Source of the DNA: Oscillibacter sp.
GTDB lineage: Bacteria > Bacillota > Clostridia > Oscillospirales > Oscillospiraceae
Assembly: GCF_028693505.1 (NCBI RefSeq)
Contig: NZ_JAQUVF010000023.1
Coordinates: 1 to 37,318, forward strand
Length of the DNA stretch: 37,318 nucleotides
Direction: 5' to 3'
The notes under the pieces were generated by a model. It had not been told where the DNA came from and made no database searches. It saw nothing but the letters and a program-made list of their open reading frames with translations. The first letter of the stretch is position 1, and every line of letters begins with the position of its first letter. The translations under genes were made by a program, and so were the position numbers. Of this stretch, positions 8,100 to 16,804 are shown piece by piece.

Positions 8100-9569
8100 A
8101 TGATGCAAAAACGGGCGCTGGCTCTCACAGCAGCGCTGCTTTTAGCCGTAACAGTCGGCTGCGCCGCCCCCGCCCCGGCTGCGCCGGAGGAGACGCCGCC
8201 AGCCCAGACGCAGCCGGAGGAGACGCTTTACGACTGTGGCGGTCTGGAGGCCGCCATTCCCGCGCAGTACGAAGGCAAGTTGGTGGTAAAGCTCAGCGGC
8301 AGGACGGAGCGTCCTTGGGGCGTGCCGCTGCTGGACGTTTACGAAAAGGCCAGTCTGGACGCCTTTGAAGCGGACTATGGCAGAAGTGAAGGCGTTGGGT
8401 TCCTGTTCGGCATCGCCCGGCTGGATCAGGCGGCTTACGAGCAGCATCTGGTGAACGATTACGGTGGCGTCCATCCCTTCGCCCGGGACAACGCGGGAAA
8501 CTACTACGCCCAGACCAACGCCACCGACGTGCAGTTCTACCGTGCCGACAACGTGATTGACCAGCAGAGCGCGGAGTGGAAAGCTTGGGAGGAACTGGGC
8601 GCGCTGGGCGATCAGGTCATGGCGGATTTCACGGAGCGCAACGGTCTCACGCCCTATGACGACAGCACCTTCTATGATCGCAGCTTTACCTACGACGGTG
8701 ACCACGCCTACGTGAAGTATTACAATTACTACGACTTCGACGGCGACAAACGGATGTGGCAGACGCTGGTGCTCTCCCAGCCCGCCGCGCAGGGCGAGGG
8801 CGGCATCTGGTGCGTGGAGCGGTTTTACGACGTGGGCGGAGAGGTGTACTACGCGTTTCCAAACGTGGGCTCCTCGGCGGCGGAGCACTACGCGGATTTG
8901 CAGGCCCAGTGCGACGCCGGCGAGCGGACCGATTTGCTGACGCCCCTTGGCGCGGCGCTGGATTTTGTCCGCACCGGCGGCTGGTACAACGATGAGACCG
9001 TCACCGCCGAGAGCCTTGCTGTCACCGACGGTCCGGACACCGAATACTTTGAACTGAACGCCGCCATGCGCGCCGCGCTCCACAGCCACACCGGCGCAGG
9101 TCTGGATTTTTCAGACCCGGACGATCCCACGATTCCGTTGTTTTTGGAGCGTCTATCCGCCTTCACCCCGGATACCTGGGGCGTGCTGGGGCGGTATGAA
9201 TACGGCTTCGACTGGTGGACGCCCATAAAGGACGCTGTGACGCAGGTCGCCGTCGGCACGGATCAGGAATCCCGGGACGCAGCCGTGATGCACCTCTATC
9301 TGACGGTTCCCGGCGAGCCCTACCGAGGGGACCTTGCCGCCATTTTGCAGGCCCAGCGCTCCGCGGACGCCGACGCCTTTGACGCCGCCGCAGCAGCGTT
9401 CCGGCGGTGGCGGTCACCTTTCCGATGCGCCCGCCCTTTTGCAGATATTCCAGCGTATCCACGGAAAAGAACGGAGAGGTGCTCTCGATCAGCTGCGGCA
9501 CCCGGCGCTGCGTCAGCTCCTCCCAGTCCATGCCGCTGCGGATATCCTCCGCCAGCTGGAGCACGGTAA
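8100..9569 (+). CDS. Secreted lipoprotein of unknown function, 3' end replaced by a fusion joint
   Basis: I do not recognise the family. From the ATG at 8100 the protein begins with a lipoprotein signal: QKRAL, a hydrophobic run, then LAVTVGC with the lipidated cysteine at residue 21, followed by a proline/glutamate-rich linker (residues 22-42). The body is acidic and aromatic, rich in Y, D and W, consistent with an extracellular domain. The native sequence seems to end near 9391 (about residue 430). After this the frame runs through the antisense of a DegV gene and becomes arginine/proline/serine-rich nonsense before stopping at 9569. The gene has therefore lost its natural 3' end. The start follows GAAGGG by six bases; a frame-extending ATG at 8082 has no ribosome site. 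Confidence 0.7.
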   Translation: MMQKRALALTAALLLAVTVGCAAPAPAAPEETPPAQTQPEETLYDCGGLEAAIPAQYEGKLVVKLSGRTERPWGVPLLDVYEKASLDAFEADYGRSEGVGFLFGIARLDQAAYEQHLVNDYGGVHPFARDNAGNYYAQTNATDVQFYRADNVIDQQSAEWKAWEELGALGDQVMADFTERNGLTPYDDSTFYDRSFTYDGDHAYVKYYNYYDFDGDKRMWQTLVLSQPAAQGEGGIWCVERFYDVGGEVYYAFPNVGSSAAEHYADLQAQCDAGERTDLLTPLGAALDFVRTGGWYNDETVTAESLAVTDGPDTEYFELNAAMRAALHSHTGAGLDFSDPDDPTIPLFLERLSAFTPDTWGVLGRYEYGFDWWTPIKDAVTQVAVGTDQESRDAAVMHLYLTVPGEPYRGDLAAILQAQRSADADAFDAAAAAFRRWRSPFRCARPFADIPAYPRKRTERCSRSAAAPGAASAPPSPCRCGYPPPAGAR

Positions 9570-9957
9570 GTCCCTGTCCCAAAGAACCGCTGAGGGAATC
9601 GAACACGTGCACTGCCAGCCGCCCGCGGCACTCCTCCGCAATCAGACGGACCAGATTATATGTGCCGGAAAGTCCGCTGGAAAGCATGACCGCAATCACG
9701 CCGTCATAGCCCTCCACCGCAATGCTTTGAATGGCCCGGCCAATGTCGTCTCCGGCAGGCAGCGAGGTCTGGGGCAGCTCCCCCGCCCGAAGTCTTTCAT
9801 AAATGTCCGCGCCGCGAATATTCACGCCGTCGGCATACTCGCCGTCCGCGCAGAGGATTCGCAGAGGGACCGTATAAATATGATTTTCCGCCGCCAAAAG
9901 CGGCGTTAGATCCGCGCAGGAATCTGTCAGCAATGCTATCTTTTTTGGATGCATCAT
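9163..9957 (-). CDS. DegV family protein, C-terminal third lost at a fusion joint
   Basis: The N-terminal 189 residues (9957 down to 9391) are a clear DegV/fatty-acid-binding protein: KIALLTDSCADLTP at the start, LPQTSLPAG, VIAVMLSSGLSGTYN, and the YLQKGGRIGKVTATAGTLL block. DegV proteins (about 280 residues) bind a fatty acid and serve as the FakB partner of the FakA kinase. Right after TAGTLL the family would continue with NIKP-type sequence, but here it turns into arginine-rich nonsense that is the antisense of the neighbouring lipoprotein gene, through 9163. The gene is thus truncated and probably non-functional, or the joint is an assembly error. GGAGAG precedes the ATG. Confidence 0.75.
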   Translation of the reverse strand: MMHPKKIALLTDSCADLTPLLAAENHIYTVPLRILCADGEYADGVNIRGADIYERLRAGELPQTSLPAGDDIGRAIQSIAVEGYDGVIAVMLSSGLSGTYNLVRLIAEECRGRLAVHVFDSLSGSLGQGLTVLQLAEDIRSGMDWEELTQRRVPQLIESTSPFFSVDTLEYLQKGGRIGKVTATAGTLLRRRQRRRRPRSAGPAKWRQGPLGRARREPSDRGASRLRPGIPDPCRRRPASQRPLWASTSRSRIHTAPARPRYPG

Positions 9958-10040
9958 CGTCTCTCCAACTCTAATCAGATTTTAACGCACTGCGTAGATT
10001 ATCCCACAAATGCGCAAAAACTGCAAGCCCTGTCCAAACT

Positions 10041-10080
10041 GAAGATGAAAAAGAGCCGGAGACGGCTCTTTTTCATCTTC
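10041..10080 (-). terminator. Terminator after the DUF1576 gene
   Basis: A perfect 18-bp stem (10041-10058 with 10063-10080) around a GAGA tetraloop, with GAGCCG core and an A/T run built into the stem. It lies about 30 bases after the DUF1576 stop and before the DegV start, both on the minus strand. Confidence 0.8.
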
Positions 10081-10108
10081 AGCCCCCGGTTCCTCCGCGG
10101 GCAGGTAT

Positions 10109-11533
10109 TCAATTTTTCTCGCTCTCTGCCGGTTCATCATCCGGCATTCTCGGCGTGTTCCTGTTGCCGGCCGCATCCGCCATGTGCTCGTGGTCAGCTT
10201 CGCTGCGGTGGGTGCGCCAGAAGGAGGTGTCGATTGGGGTATTCTCCTCAAACAGGTCGTAGTAATCCTCGTCCCGCAGCACCGGACGGCGATGCTTGAA
10301 GATGGCGGTGATGGTGGGATAGAGCACAATGGCGATCAATCCGCCGGAAAAACCGTTGTTATAGAGATTCAAGCCTGCCACAGGCCCACCGGTTTGCAGC
10401 ACCAGCGCAGAGTGGATAAACCCTGCCAGAATCCCAAACGGCCAGCCGAAGTGTCCGGCGATGGGCGCCAGCGTGGTACCGAACAGTCCCGCCAGCTGAA
10501 GCGCCGGGTAGTCCGGCGTATAGTGCATCCCATAGGCGCCAAGGGTCACGCCCGCCATTACAGGAATGATGTTGAGCGCGTGCTTGCCGAAGGCGGAAAA
10601 GCCCATGATCGTGAAGATACCGCCCACCGTGGGACCATTCAGTTCCCCGCCTACAATTAAAACATAGGCGATCCCAAGGATGCCATTGATGCCGATATTC
10701 ACCAGCACCGGCCCGGCGCCGAACATACGCAGGTAGTCGCTGGGCGCGCGGCCCGTTGTGGAGAGCAGACGGCGATACCCGGCCCAAACAGCCCAGAGCG
10801 GTACGCCGGTTCCGTAAAAGCCGATCAGCATCATGGAGACGCAAAGAACGCTCACCACGATGATAAACACGCCGTTGTACTCCGTGGCCCAGTAAAGCGC
10901 GGAGTCCGGTTTGTCGCCAAACGCCGTCAGGATGGGAACCACCATCATGGCAAACAGCCCGCAGGCAAACCCCATATTGTAAAGGTTCATACCGTTTTGG
11001 ATTCGGTATGTATACGCTGAGAGCGAAGGCAGGAGAAAGCCGATGATGATGCCCGTCACAAGGCCCAGCGGCAAGCTTGCATGGATACTGCCCAGCGCCA
11101 TATAGCTGACCATGGGCGCCAGCGCGGTGGCCAGCAGCGCAACGGAGGCGTACTTGGCAAACGGCTCCCGCTGATATTTGGAGTAGAGCCACGTGCCCAG
11201 AATGATGGGCCAGATGTTAAAGCAGTTCTTTCCAAACAGCGAAAAGCCGGCCATCAAGCCCATTTCCACAATGGTAAAGCCGTTGAACGGGTCCCCGGAA
11301 AGCTTGATGATGCAAATGGAAATAGCCGTCACGATCCCGGCGTTGACCAGCGCCGCGCCCACGCCCCCGATATACGCATAGTCGGTAATCAGCAGATCCT
11401 GCATCGTTACGATCCGATAGAGACCCACAAGAATGTTTTCCGGCGTGTCCATCACAAATCCGAGAAAAATCAGCCCTGCGGAAAAGACGAGGGTGGCGGG
11501 AAAGATCTCCCCATAACGCGCATGGGATTGCAC
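10109..11533 (-). CDS. DUF1576 family membrane protein
   Basis: A 474-residue polytopic membrane protein of DUF1576, of unknown function, found mostly in Clostridia. Many hydrophobic helices are visible, with a charged hydrophilic tail of about 60 residues at the C-terminus. It contains an internal duplication: EMGLMAGFSLFGKNCFNI in the first half matches IMGFSAFGKHALNI in the second, and NGMNLYNMGFACGLFAMM matches AGLNLYNNGFSGGLIAIV. Two-fold repeats of this kind usually mean a transporter or channel fold. I chose the GTG at 11533 because AAGGAGGG lies seven bases upstream; an in-frame ATG at 11584 would overlap that site. It is a single-gene unit with its own terminator. Confidence 0.8.
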   Translation of the reverse strand: MQSHARYGEIFPATLVFSAGLIFLGFVMDTPENILVGLYRIVTMQDLLITDYAYIGGVGAALVNAGIVTAISICIIKLSGDPFNGFTIVEMGLMAGFSLFGKNCFNIWPIILGTWLYSKYQREPFAKYASVALLATALAPMVSYMALGSIHASLPLGLVTGIIIGFLLPSLSAYTYRIQNGMNLYNMGFACGLFAMMVVPILTAFGDKPDSALYWATEYNGVFIIVVSVLCVSMMLIGFYGTGVPLWAVWAGYRRLLSTTGRAPSDYLRMFGAGPVLVNIGINGILGIAYVLIVGGELNGPTVGGIFTIMGFSAFGKHALNIIPVMAGVTLGAYGMHYTPDYPALQLAGLFGTTLAPIAGHFGWPFGILAGFIHSALVLQTGGPVAGLNLYNNGFSGGLIAIVLYPTITAIFKHRRPVLRDEDYYDLFEENTPIDTSFWRTHRSEADHEHMADAAGNRNTPRMPDDEPAESEKN

Positions 11534-11701
11534 AAAGCATCCCTCCTTTTCCACGAAAAATTCTATTCTTTTTTCATTATACATTCCCTATGCCTTACAG
11601 GCAACAAAGAATTTTCGTTTTTCTTTCCTGATTTCCGGAAAACGCAGCTTTTTAAAAAGGCGCCTTTCTTTTTCCGCACCCTTCCTGCCGCAAACCCACG
11701 C

Positions 11702-11740
11702 AAAAGGAGGAGGGCCCGTCAACGTGCCCTCCTCCTTCAG
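11702..11740 (-). terminator. Terminator of the activase-dehydratase-flavoprotein operon
   Basis: A 12-bp stem AAGGAGGAGGGC (11704-11715) with GCCCTCCTCCTT (11726-11737), ten-base loop, followed on the minus strand by TTTT. It overlaps the last base of the flavoprotein stop codon region. Confidence 0.8.
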
Positions 11741-12315
11741 ACATTTTCCAAAAGCTTTTGCGCAAACGACCGCGTCCGCGTCTCTTTCTCCGCATCCAGA
11801 AACGGAACGTCGTAGCTCAGGTGCCGCTCAGCGTGACTGCCGAGATAGCGCAGGGCGGAGTGTCTGCAATAGCGCCGCATTCCCTCCTCAAAGAGGTCGC
11901 AGCCCTTCTCCGTCGGATAGCCGCAGGTCTCCAAAAGCGCCATGGCCTTCCCCGCCCACAGCGACGGCCCCCGCTCCTGCCCGTAATATTTGTTCATGCC
12001 GTACACCAGCCGGTCCAGTAGCGCCTTCATGGGCGCCGTGCAATACCACCCATAAATCGGTGTCGCCAGTACGATGAGATCGCTCTCCCGCACCCGGTCA
12101 AACAGTGCCTGCCCGTCGTCCTCCTGACGGCAGCCAAAAGCGGTCCAGTCCCGCTGACAGCTGCGGCAGGCCACACAGGGATGGATGTTCATTTCATAGA
12201 GCCAGAACACTTCCACCTCCGCGCCGCCGAAGGTCAGCTCCTCGCAAAAGGGTCTCAGCAGCGCCGCGGTGTTCCCCGTTTTCCGGGGGCTGCCCATCAG
12301 CACGCATGCCTTCAT
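11737..12315 (-). CDS. NAD(P)H-dependent FMN reductase / flavodoxin-like protein
   Basis: A 192-residue flavodoxin-fold protein. The FMN-phosphate loop is seen at the start (LMGSPRKTGNTAAL, residues 7-20) and a second flavin contact at LATPIYGWYCTAPMKALLDR. It also carries a cysteine group, PCVACRSCQRDWTAFGC (about 46-62), as in iron-sulfur flavoproteins and related oxidoreductases. It is the last gene of a three-gene operon. Its ATG overlaps the stop of the dehydratase-like gene by four bases (ATGA), so the two are translationally coupled. This suggests it supplies electrons, or performs a related redox step, for the 2-hydroxyacyl-CoA dehydratase-type system upstream. That role is inference. 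Confidence 0.85.
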   Translation of the reverse strand: MKACVLMGSPRKTGNTAALLRPFCEELTFGGAEVEVFWLYEMNIHPCVACRSCQRDWTAFGCRQEDDGQALFDRVRESDLIVLATPIYGWYCTAPMKALLDRLVYGMNKYYGQERGPSLWAGKAMALLETCGYPTEKGCDLFEEGMRRYCRHSALRYLGSHAERHLSYDVPFLDAEKETRTRSFAQKLLENV

Positions 12316-13655
12316 GTCAGCGCTCCCTTTCTCACCGCCATCCGGCCGCCCAGCGGCTGCGAGACCGGTTCCCGGTACTCCGGAACGCCGGAGGGTGGAG
12401 GAGGCTGCAAACGTTCCCGGGCTACCGCCAGCATCAGCTTGATGCGGTTTTCCTGATTGACGCGGGTGGCGCTGGGGTCATAGTCGATGGGCGTGATGTT
12501 GGACTGGGGATAGAGTTCCCGAATGCGGTTAATCATGCCCTTGCCGCAAATATGGTTGGGAAGGCAGCCAAAGGGCTGTGCGCAGACGATGTTCTCATAG
12601 CCCGCCCGGACCAGCTCGATCATCTCCGCGGTGAGGAGCCACCCCTCCCCCATCTTGTCGCCGGTGGAAATGACGCCTTCGGTCAGCTTCACCAGCTCCC
12701 GGAAGGGCAGCGGGGCGTGAAACCCATTCCTTTTTAAAACACCGATCATCTCCGACTCCATCTTCTCCAAAAAGCCGAGAAGCACGTCGGAAATATGCTT
12801 TTCAACGAAGGTCCCGCCATATAGCCGGGCCGTTTCCGAGGGATTGTAGATGCAATACTGCAAAAAGCCCATCAGCCCCGGCAAATTCACCTCGCAGTCC
12901 TGAGAGGCCAGAAATTTTTCCAGATCGTTATTGCCCAGCGGCGAGTATTTCACATAGATCTCGCCCACCACGCCCACTTTCACCTTTGGTACGCGGCGAA
13001 CGGGAATGGCGGCAAACTCTTCCGCCATTTTTTCCATGGCCGCCTTTACCTCCCGGCTGGAAAAGCCCCGATTTTGCCCGATCCAACCGCAGATGGTGTC
13101 CAGCCAGGTCTGCTGCAAGGCTTCTGCCGCGCCCTTTTTCATTTCATAAGGCGCGGTCTGCGCCTTCAAGGTCACCAGCAGGTCCCCGTAGTAGAGGACG
13201 GAGAGCAGCTTGCGGAGGAAAGGCAGCGTCATGGGAAATCCGGAGTCTTTTTCCAATCCCGAGAAGTTCATGCTCATCACCGGCACCTGGGGATACCCTG
13301 CCTTCACCAGTGCCTTTCGCAGCAGGTGAATGTAGTTGGAAGCCCGGCAGCCGCCGCCGGTTTGCGTAATGATGAGGGCGGTATGGTCCAGATCGTACTT
13401 TCCGGAATCCAGCGCGTCCAAAAACTGGCCGATGACCAGCAGGGCCGGATAGCAGGTGTCGTTATGTACGTATTTGAGACCCAGCTCACAAACCTGACTG
13501 CCGCAGTTTTGCAGCAGCTCACAGTGGAACCCGTCCTGTTCCATGACTGCCGCCAGCATCCGAAACTGCACGGGAGCCATGTTTGGAATCAGGATCGTAT
13601 GGGTCTTTTTCATCTCAGATGTAAAATGTGGATAGTGCATCAATTCCTGATCCAT
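12312..13655 (-). CDS. 2-hydroxyacyl-CoA dehydratase-like protein (HgdB-related)
   Basis: A 447-residue protein matching the part of the large activase-related proteins that resembles 2-hydroxyglutaryl-CoA dehydratase. Visible features: TILIPNMAPVQFRMLAAVME near the N-terminus, VHNDTCYPALLVIGQF, TQTGGGCRASNY, GEIYVKYSPLGNNDLEKFL and CAQPFGCLPNHICGKGM; the conserved cysteines could hold a [4Fe-4S] cluster. In many Clostridia this region is fused to the activase in one protein of about 1,400 residues; here it is a separate gene starting five bases after the activase stop codon region. GGGAGG upstream of the ATG supports the start at 13655. The substrate is unknown. No CoA-transferase or acyl-CoA dehydrogenase is next to it. 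Confidence 0.82.
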   Translation of the reverse strand: MDQELMHYPHFTSEMKKTHTILIPNMAPVQFRMLAAVMEQDGFHCELLQNCGSQVCELGLKYVHNDTCYPALLVIGQFLDALDSGKYDLDHTALIITQTGGGCRASNYIHLLRKALVKAGYPQVPVMSMNFSGLEKDSGFPMTLPFLRKLLSVLYYGDLLVTLKAQTAPYEMKKGAAEALQQTWLDTICGWIGQNRGFSSREVKAAMEKMAEEFAAIPVRRVPKVKVGVVGEIYVKYSPLGNNDLEKFLASQDCEVNLPGLMGFLQYCIYNPSETARLYGGTFVEKHISDVLLGFLEKMESEMIGVLKRNGFHAPLPFRELVKLTEGVISTGDKMGEGWLLTAEMIELVRAGYENIVCAQPFGCLPNHICGKGMINRIRELYPQSNITPIDYDPSATRVNQENRIKLMLAVARERLQPPPPSGVPEYREPVSQPLGGRMAVRKGALT

Positions 13656-13659
13656 CCCG

Positions 13660-16584
13660 TCATGCCTCCCTTTTTTGTTTCTGTTCCTCCAGCGCGGCGA
13701 ACAGGCTCCGCAGGCGGATCCGCACCGCGCCCAGATTGGTGATCTCGTCGATTTTCAGCTGGGTGTACAGCTTGCCGCCCGCCTGCAAAATTTCCCGCGT
13801 CTCATCGGAGGTGATGGCGTCCACCCCGCAGCCAAAGGAAATCAGCTGCACCAGATCCATATCCGGCTGAGAGCAGCAGTATTTTGCCGCCGCGTACAGC
13901 CGGGCGTGATAGGTCCACTGATTCAAAACCGAGGTGGGAAAGCGGTCTACCCGGCCGGAAACAGCGTCCTCGGTCACCACCGCCGCGCCGAATTGGGTGA
14001 TCAGGGTGTCGATGCCGTGATTGACCTCCGGGTCCGCGTGGTAGGGCCGCCCCGCCAGAACGATGATGCGGCGGCCCTCCGCTCGCGCACAGTCGATGAT
14101 GCGCGCCCCCTCCTTCCGGATGAGGGCCATGTGATTGGCATACGCGGCGTACGCCGCGTCCGCTGCCTCTCGCACCTCCCCCCGGGTGATACCGCAGAAA
14201 TACTTTTGCAGCAGCGCGTACATTTTTTTTGAAAAATCCTTGGGCCGGTGAAGGCCCACATAATCATAGATGAATTGGGTCTCGCGGACCTCTGGGCAGT
14301 TGCCGGCGATGACCTCCGGATAGTAGGCCACCACGGGGCAGTTATAATGGTTATCCCCCAGACCCTCGTCGATGTTGTAGGTCATGCAGGGGTAAAAAAC
14401 GGCGTCCAGCCCCAGCTTGGAAAGAGCCTCAATGTGCCCGTGGGCCAATTTTGCCGGGAAGCAGGCGGTGTCGCTGGGGATCGTGCCCTGCCCCTTCAGG
14501 TAAAGGTCCCGGCTGGAGAGGGGGCTGTGGTAAACGGCGAAGCCCAGCTTTGTAAAGAACGTGTGCCAGAAGGGCAGCAGCTCCCAGAAATTCAGGCACA
14601 GCGGCAGCCCGATCTTTCCCCGCCGCCCGGGTACCGGCTTGTAGCTTAGAATCAGTTTTCGCTTGTAGGCGTAGAGATTTCTCTCTCCGTCGTCCGCCTT
14701 GCCGGTGACCGGACGCTCGCAGCGGTTTCCGCTGACGAAGGTGGCGCCGTCGGTGAAGGTGTTGATGGTCAAAAGGCAGTTGTTGCCGCACCGCCCGCAC
14801 GTCTCGCTCCGCGTCTCCTGACGAAACGCCGCCAGCGCCTCCTGCGAGAGCAGCGTGCTCTTTTGCCCGGCGTCGGCCTTGTTTTTCCCGTACAGCGCAG
14901 CGCCGTAAGCGCCCATCAGCCCCGCAATGTCGGGCCGGATGACCTCCACGCCCATTTCCTTTTCAAAGGCCCGCAGGACCGCCTCGTTATAAAATGTGCC
15001 GCCCTGCACCACGATATTTCGCCCCAGTTCTTCGGGGGAGGCCGCGCGGATCACCTTGTAAATGGCGTTTTTCACCACGGAAATGGAAAGGCCCGCGGAA
15101 ATATTTTCAATGGACGCGCCGTCCTTTTGCGCCTGCTTCACGCTGGAATTCATGAACACCGTGCAGCGGCTGCCAAGGTCCACCGGGCGGTCCGCGAACA
15201 GCCCCAGCCGGGCAAATTCCTTCACGTCATAGCCCAGCGCCTGGGCAAAGGTCTGCAAAAAGCTTCCGCAGCCGGAGGAACACGCTTCGTTGAGAAAGAT
15301 GTTGGAAATGGCCCCGTCCGCGATTTGAAAGCACTTCATGTCCTGACCGCCGATGTCGATGATGAAATCGACGTTTGGGAGGAAATTCCTGGCGGCGGTA
15401 AAGTGCGCCACAGTCTCCACCACACTGTAATCGGCATGAAAGGCTTCTTTCGTCAAATCCTCCCCGTAGCCCGTGGTGGTGACGGAGGCCACCTGCAATG
15501 CCGGGTGTTCCTCGTAGAGTTTTTGCAGCGTCTCCCGAATCAGCGGCACGGGATTTCCAAGGTTTGGCCGATAGTCTGTAAAGAGGATGCGGCACTCCTG
15601 ATCGATGACCGCCAGCTTCACCGTGGTGGAGCCGGAATCGATGCCGATATGCACCGGCGCGGCATAGTCCGCGCCAAAGGGGACCTGCGGCACCGCAGCC
15701 TTTGCGTGACGGGTGCGAAACGCCTGATACGCCGCCTCGTCCGCAAACAGCGGCGGCTGGCTGCGATACGTCTCGGAAACGCCGTGGGCGCGGATCCGGC
15801 CCGCTACCTCCCGCAGGTCAAAGGCTTTGTCCGCATAAAACGCCGCGCCCAGAGCCACGAACAGCAAACTGTTTTCCGGGCAGGACCCGGCAATGCCCAG
15901 CGTGCGGTCAAAGCTCTCCCGCAGAACCCGGGAAAAGGTCAGCGGCCCGCCCAAATAGAGAACGCGGCCCTTGATGGGCCGTCCCTGGGCGAGGCCCGCA
16001 ATGGTCTGATTCACCACCGCCTGATAGATGCTGGCGGCAATGTCCTCCGCTCTGGCCCCCTGATTCATAAGGGGCTGGATGTCGCTTTTGGCGAACACGC
16101 CGCAGCGGGAGGCGATGGTATAGGTCTTTTCCGCTCTTTGCGCGGCAGCGTCCATCTCGTCGGCGCCCATCTTCAAAAGCGTTGCCATCTGGTCAATGAA
16201 AGCGCCGGTGCCGCCGGCGCAGGAGCCATTCATCCGGACCTCGATCCCATTGGTGAGAAACAGGATTTTGGCGTCCTCGCCTCCCAGCTCAATGATGGCG
16301 TCCGTCCCCGGTGCCAGAGCTTCCGCCGCCACGCGGGTGGCAAACACCTCCTGCACAAAGGGCACATCCACGCACTCCGCCATGCCCATGCCGGCAGACC
16401 CGGAAATCGCCAGTTCAGCCCGGCCATTGGGCACATACTGCTTCGCCACGCGGAGCAGCAGTTCTTCTGCCTTTTCCAAAATATGACTGAAGTGCCGTTC
16501 GTATGTACTATATAAAATATTGCCCGTGTCGTCCATCACCGCACATTTTATGGTGGTGGACCCCACGTCAAGTCCCACTTTCAA
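13660..16584 (-). CDS. Double-ASKHA activase of the BadF/BadG/BcrA/BcrD family with DUF2229
   Basis: A 974-residue cytoplasmic ATPase-type activator. Two ASKHA domains are seen. The first has GLDVGSTTIKCAVMD, IELGGEDAKILF and NGSCAGGTGAFIDQM. The second has IGIDSGSTTVKLAVID, TTGYGEDL, DIGGQDMKCF and NEACSSGCGSFLQ. The cysteine-glycine loops are those that hold a [4Fe-4S] cluster in HgdC-type activators, which drive one-electron reduction with ATP. A CGRCGNNC motif and a DUF2229 region (KIGLPLCLNF, SDTACFPAKLAHGH, FYPCMTYN) follow. I chose the TTG at 16584 because AAGGAGG lies eight bases upstream and the ASKHA fold starts at once. It is the first gene of the operon with the dehydratase-like and flavin proteins. 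Confidence 0.88.
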   Translation of the reverse strand: MKVGLDVGSTTIKCAVMDDTGNILYSTYERHFSHILEKAEELLLRVAKQYVPNGRAELAISGSAGMGMAECVDVPFVQEVFATRVAAEALAPGTDAIIELGGEDAKILFLTNGIEVRMNGSCAGGTGAFIDQMATLLKMGADEMDAAAQRAEKTYTIASRCGVFAKSDIQPLMNQGARAEDIAASIYQAVVNQTIAGLAQGRPIKGRVLYLGGPLTFSRVLRESFDRTLGIAGSCPENSLLFVALGAAFYADKAFDLREVAGRIRAHGVSETYRSQPPLFADEAAYQAFRTRHAKAAVPQVPFGADYAAPVHIGIDSGSTTVKLAVIDQECRILFTDYRPNLGNPVPLIRETLQKLYEEHPALQVASVTTTGYGEDLTKEAFHADYSVVETVAHFTAARNFLPNVDFIIDIGGQDMKCFQIADGAISNIFLNEACSSGCGSFLQTFAQALGYDVKEFARLGLFADRPVDLGSRCTVFMNSSVKQAQKDGASIENISAGLSISVVKNAIYKVIRAASPEELGRNIVVQGGTFYNEAVLRAFEKEMGVEVIRPDIAGLMGAYGAALYGKNKADAGQKSTLLSQEALAAFRQETRSETCGRCGNNCLLTINTFTDGATFVSGNRCERPVTGKADDGERNLYAYKRKLILSYKPVPGRRGKIGLPLCLNFWELLPFWHTFFTKLGFAVYHSPLSSRDLYLKGQGTIPSDTACFPAKLAHGHIEALSKLGLDAVFYPCMTYNIDEGLGDNHYNCPVVAYYPEVIAGNCPEVRETQFIYDYVGLHRPKDFSKKMYALLQKYFCGITRGEVREAADAAYAAYANHMALIRKEGARIIDCARAEGRRIIVLAGRPYHADPEVNHGIDTLITQFGAAVVTEDAVSGRVDRFPTSVLNQWTYHARLYAAAKYCCSQPDMDLVQLISFGCGVDAITSDETREILQAGGKLYTQLKIDEITNLGAVRIRLRSLFAALEEQKQKREA

Positions 16585-16658
16585 AGCAATTGCCTCCTTC
16601 AGGAAAACGGTTACGCTATTCCAAAATGCGCAAACCGCAGGATACCACATTAGAAGAT

Positions 16659-16687
16659 ATCATACTCTCTTTTGGAAACCCGCGCAA
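16659..16687 (-). promoter_or_regulatory. Promoter of the activase operon
   Basis: Minus strand TTGCGC (16682-16687), 17-base spacer, TATGAT (16659-16664), about 75 bases before the TTG start. The -35 is a partial match. It is divergent from the queH promoter. Confidence 0.4.
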
Positions 16688-16744
16688 TTGTCAAAGTTCC
16701 AAAAGCTTGTAAAGAAACTGTTAAAAAGCTTAGCAGTGCAGGGC

Positions 16745-16772
16745 TTGCCTTTCTCTGATTCTATGCTATACT
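16745..16772 (+). promoter_or_regulatory. Promoter of queH
   Basis: Plus strand TTGCCT (16745-16750), 16-base spacer, TATACT (16767-16772) preceded by TGC, giving an extended -10. The queH ATG is 33 bases downstream. Confidence 0.6.
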
Positions 16773-16804
16773 TGTCCCATTCAGAAGCGAAAGGAAGAGC
16801 CCTC

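Noticed and set aside
14863-16515. Long plus-strand open frame of about 550 codons
   Set aside because: It is the antisense of the GC-rich activase gene, has histidine/glycine/arginine-rich composition, no ribosome site and no domain; the minus-strand frame has clear ASKHA motifs.
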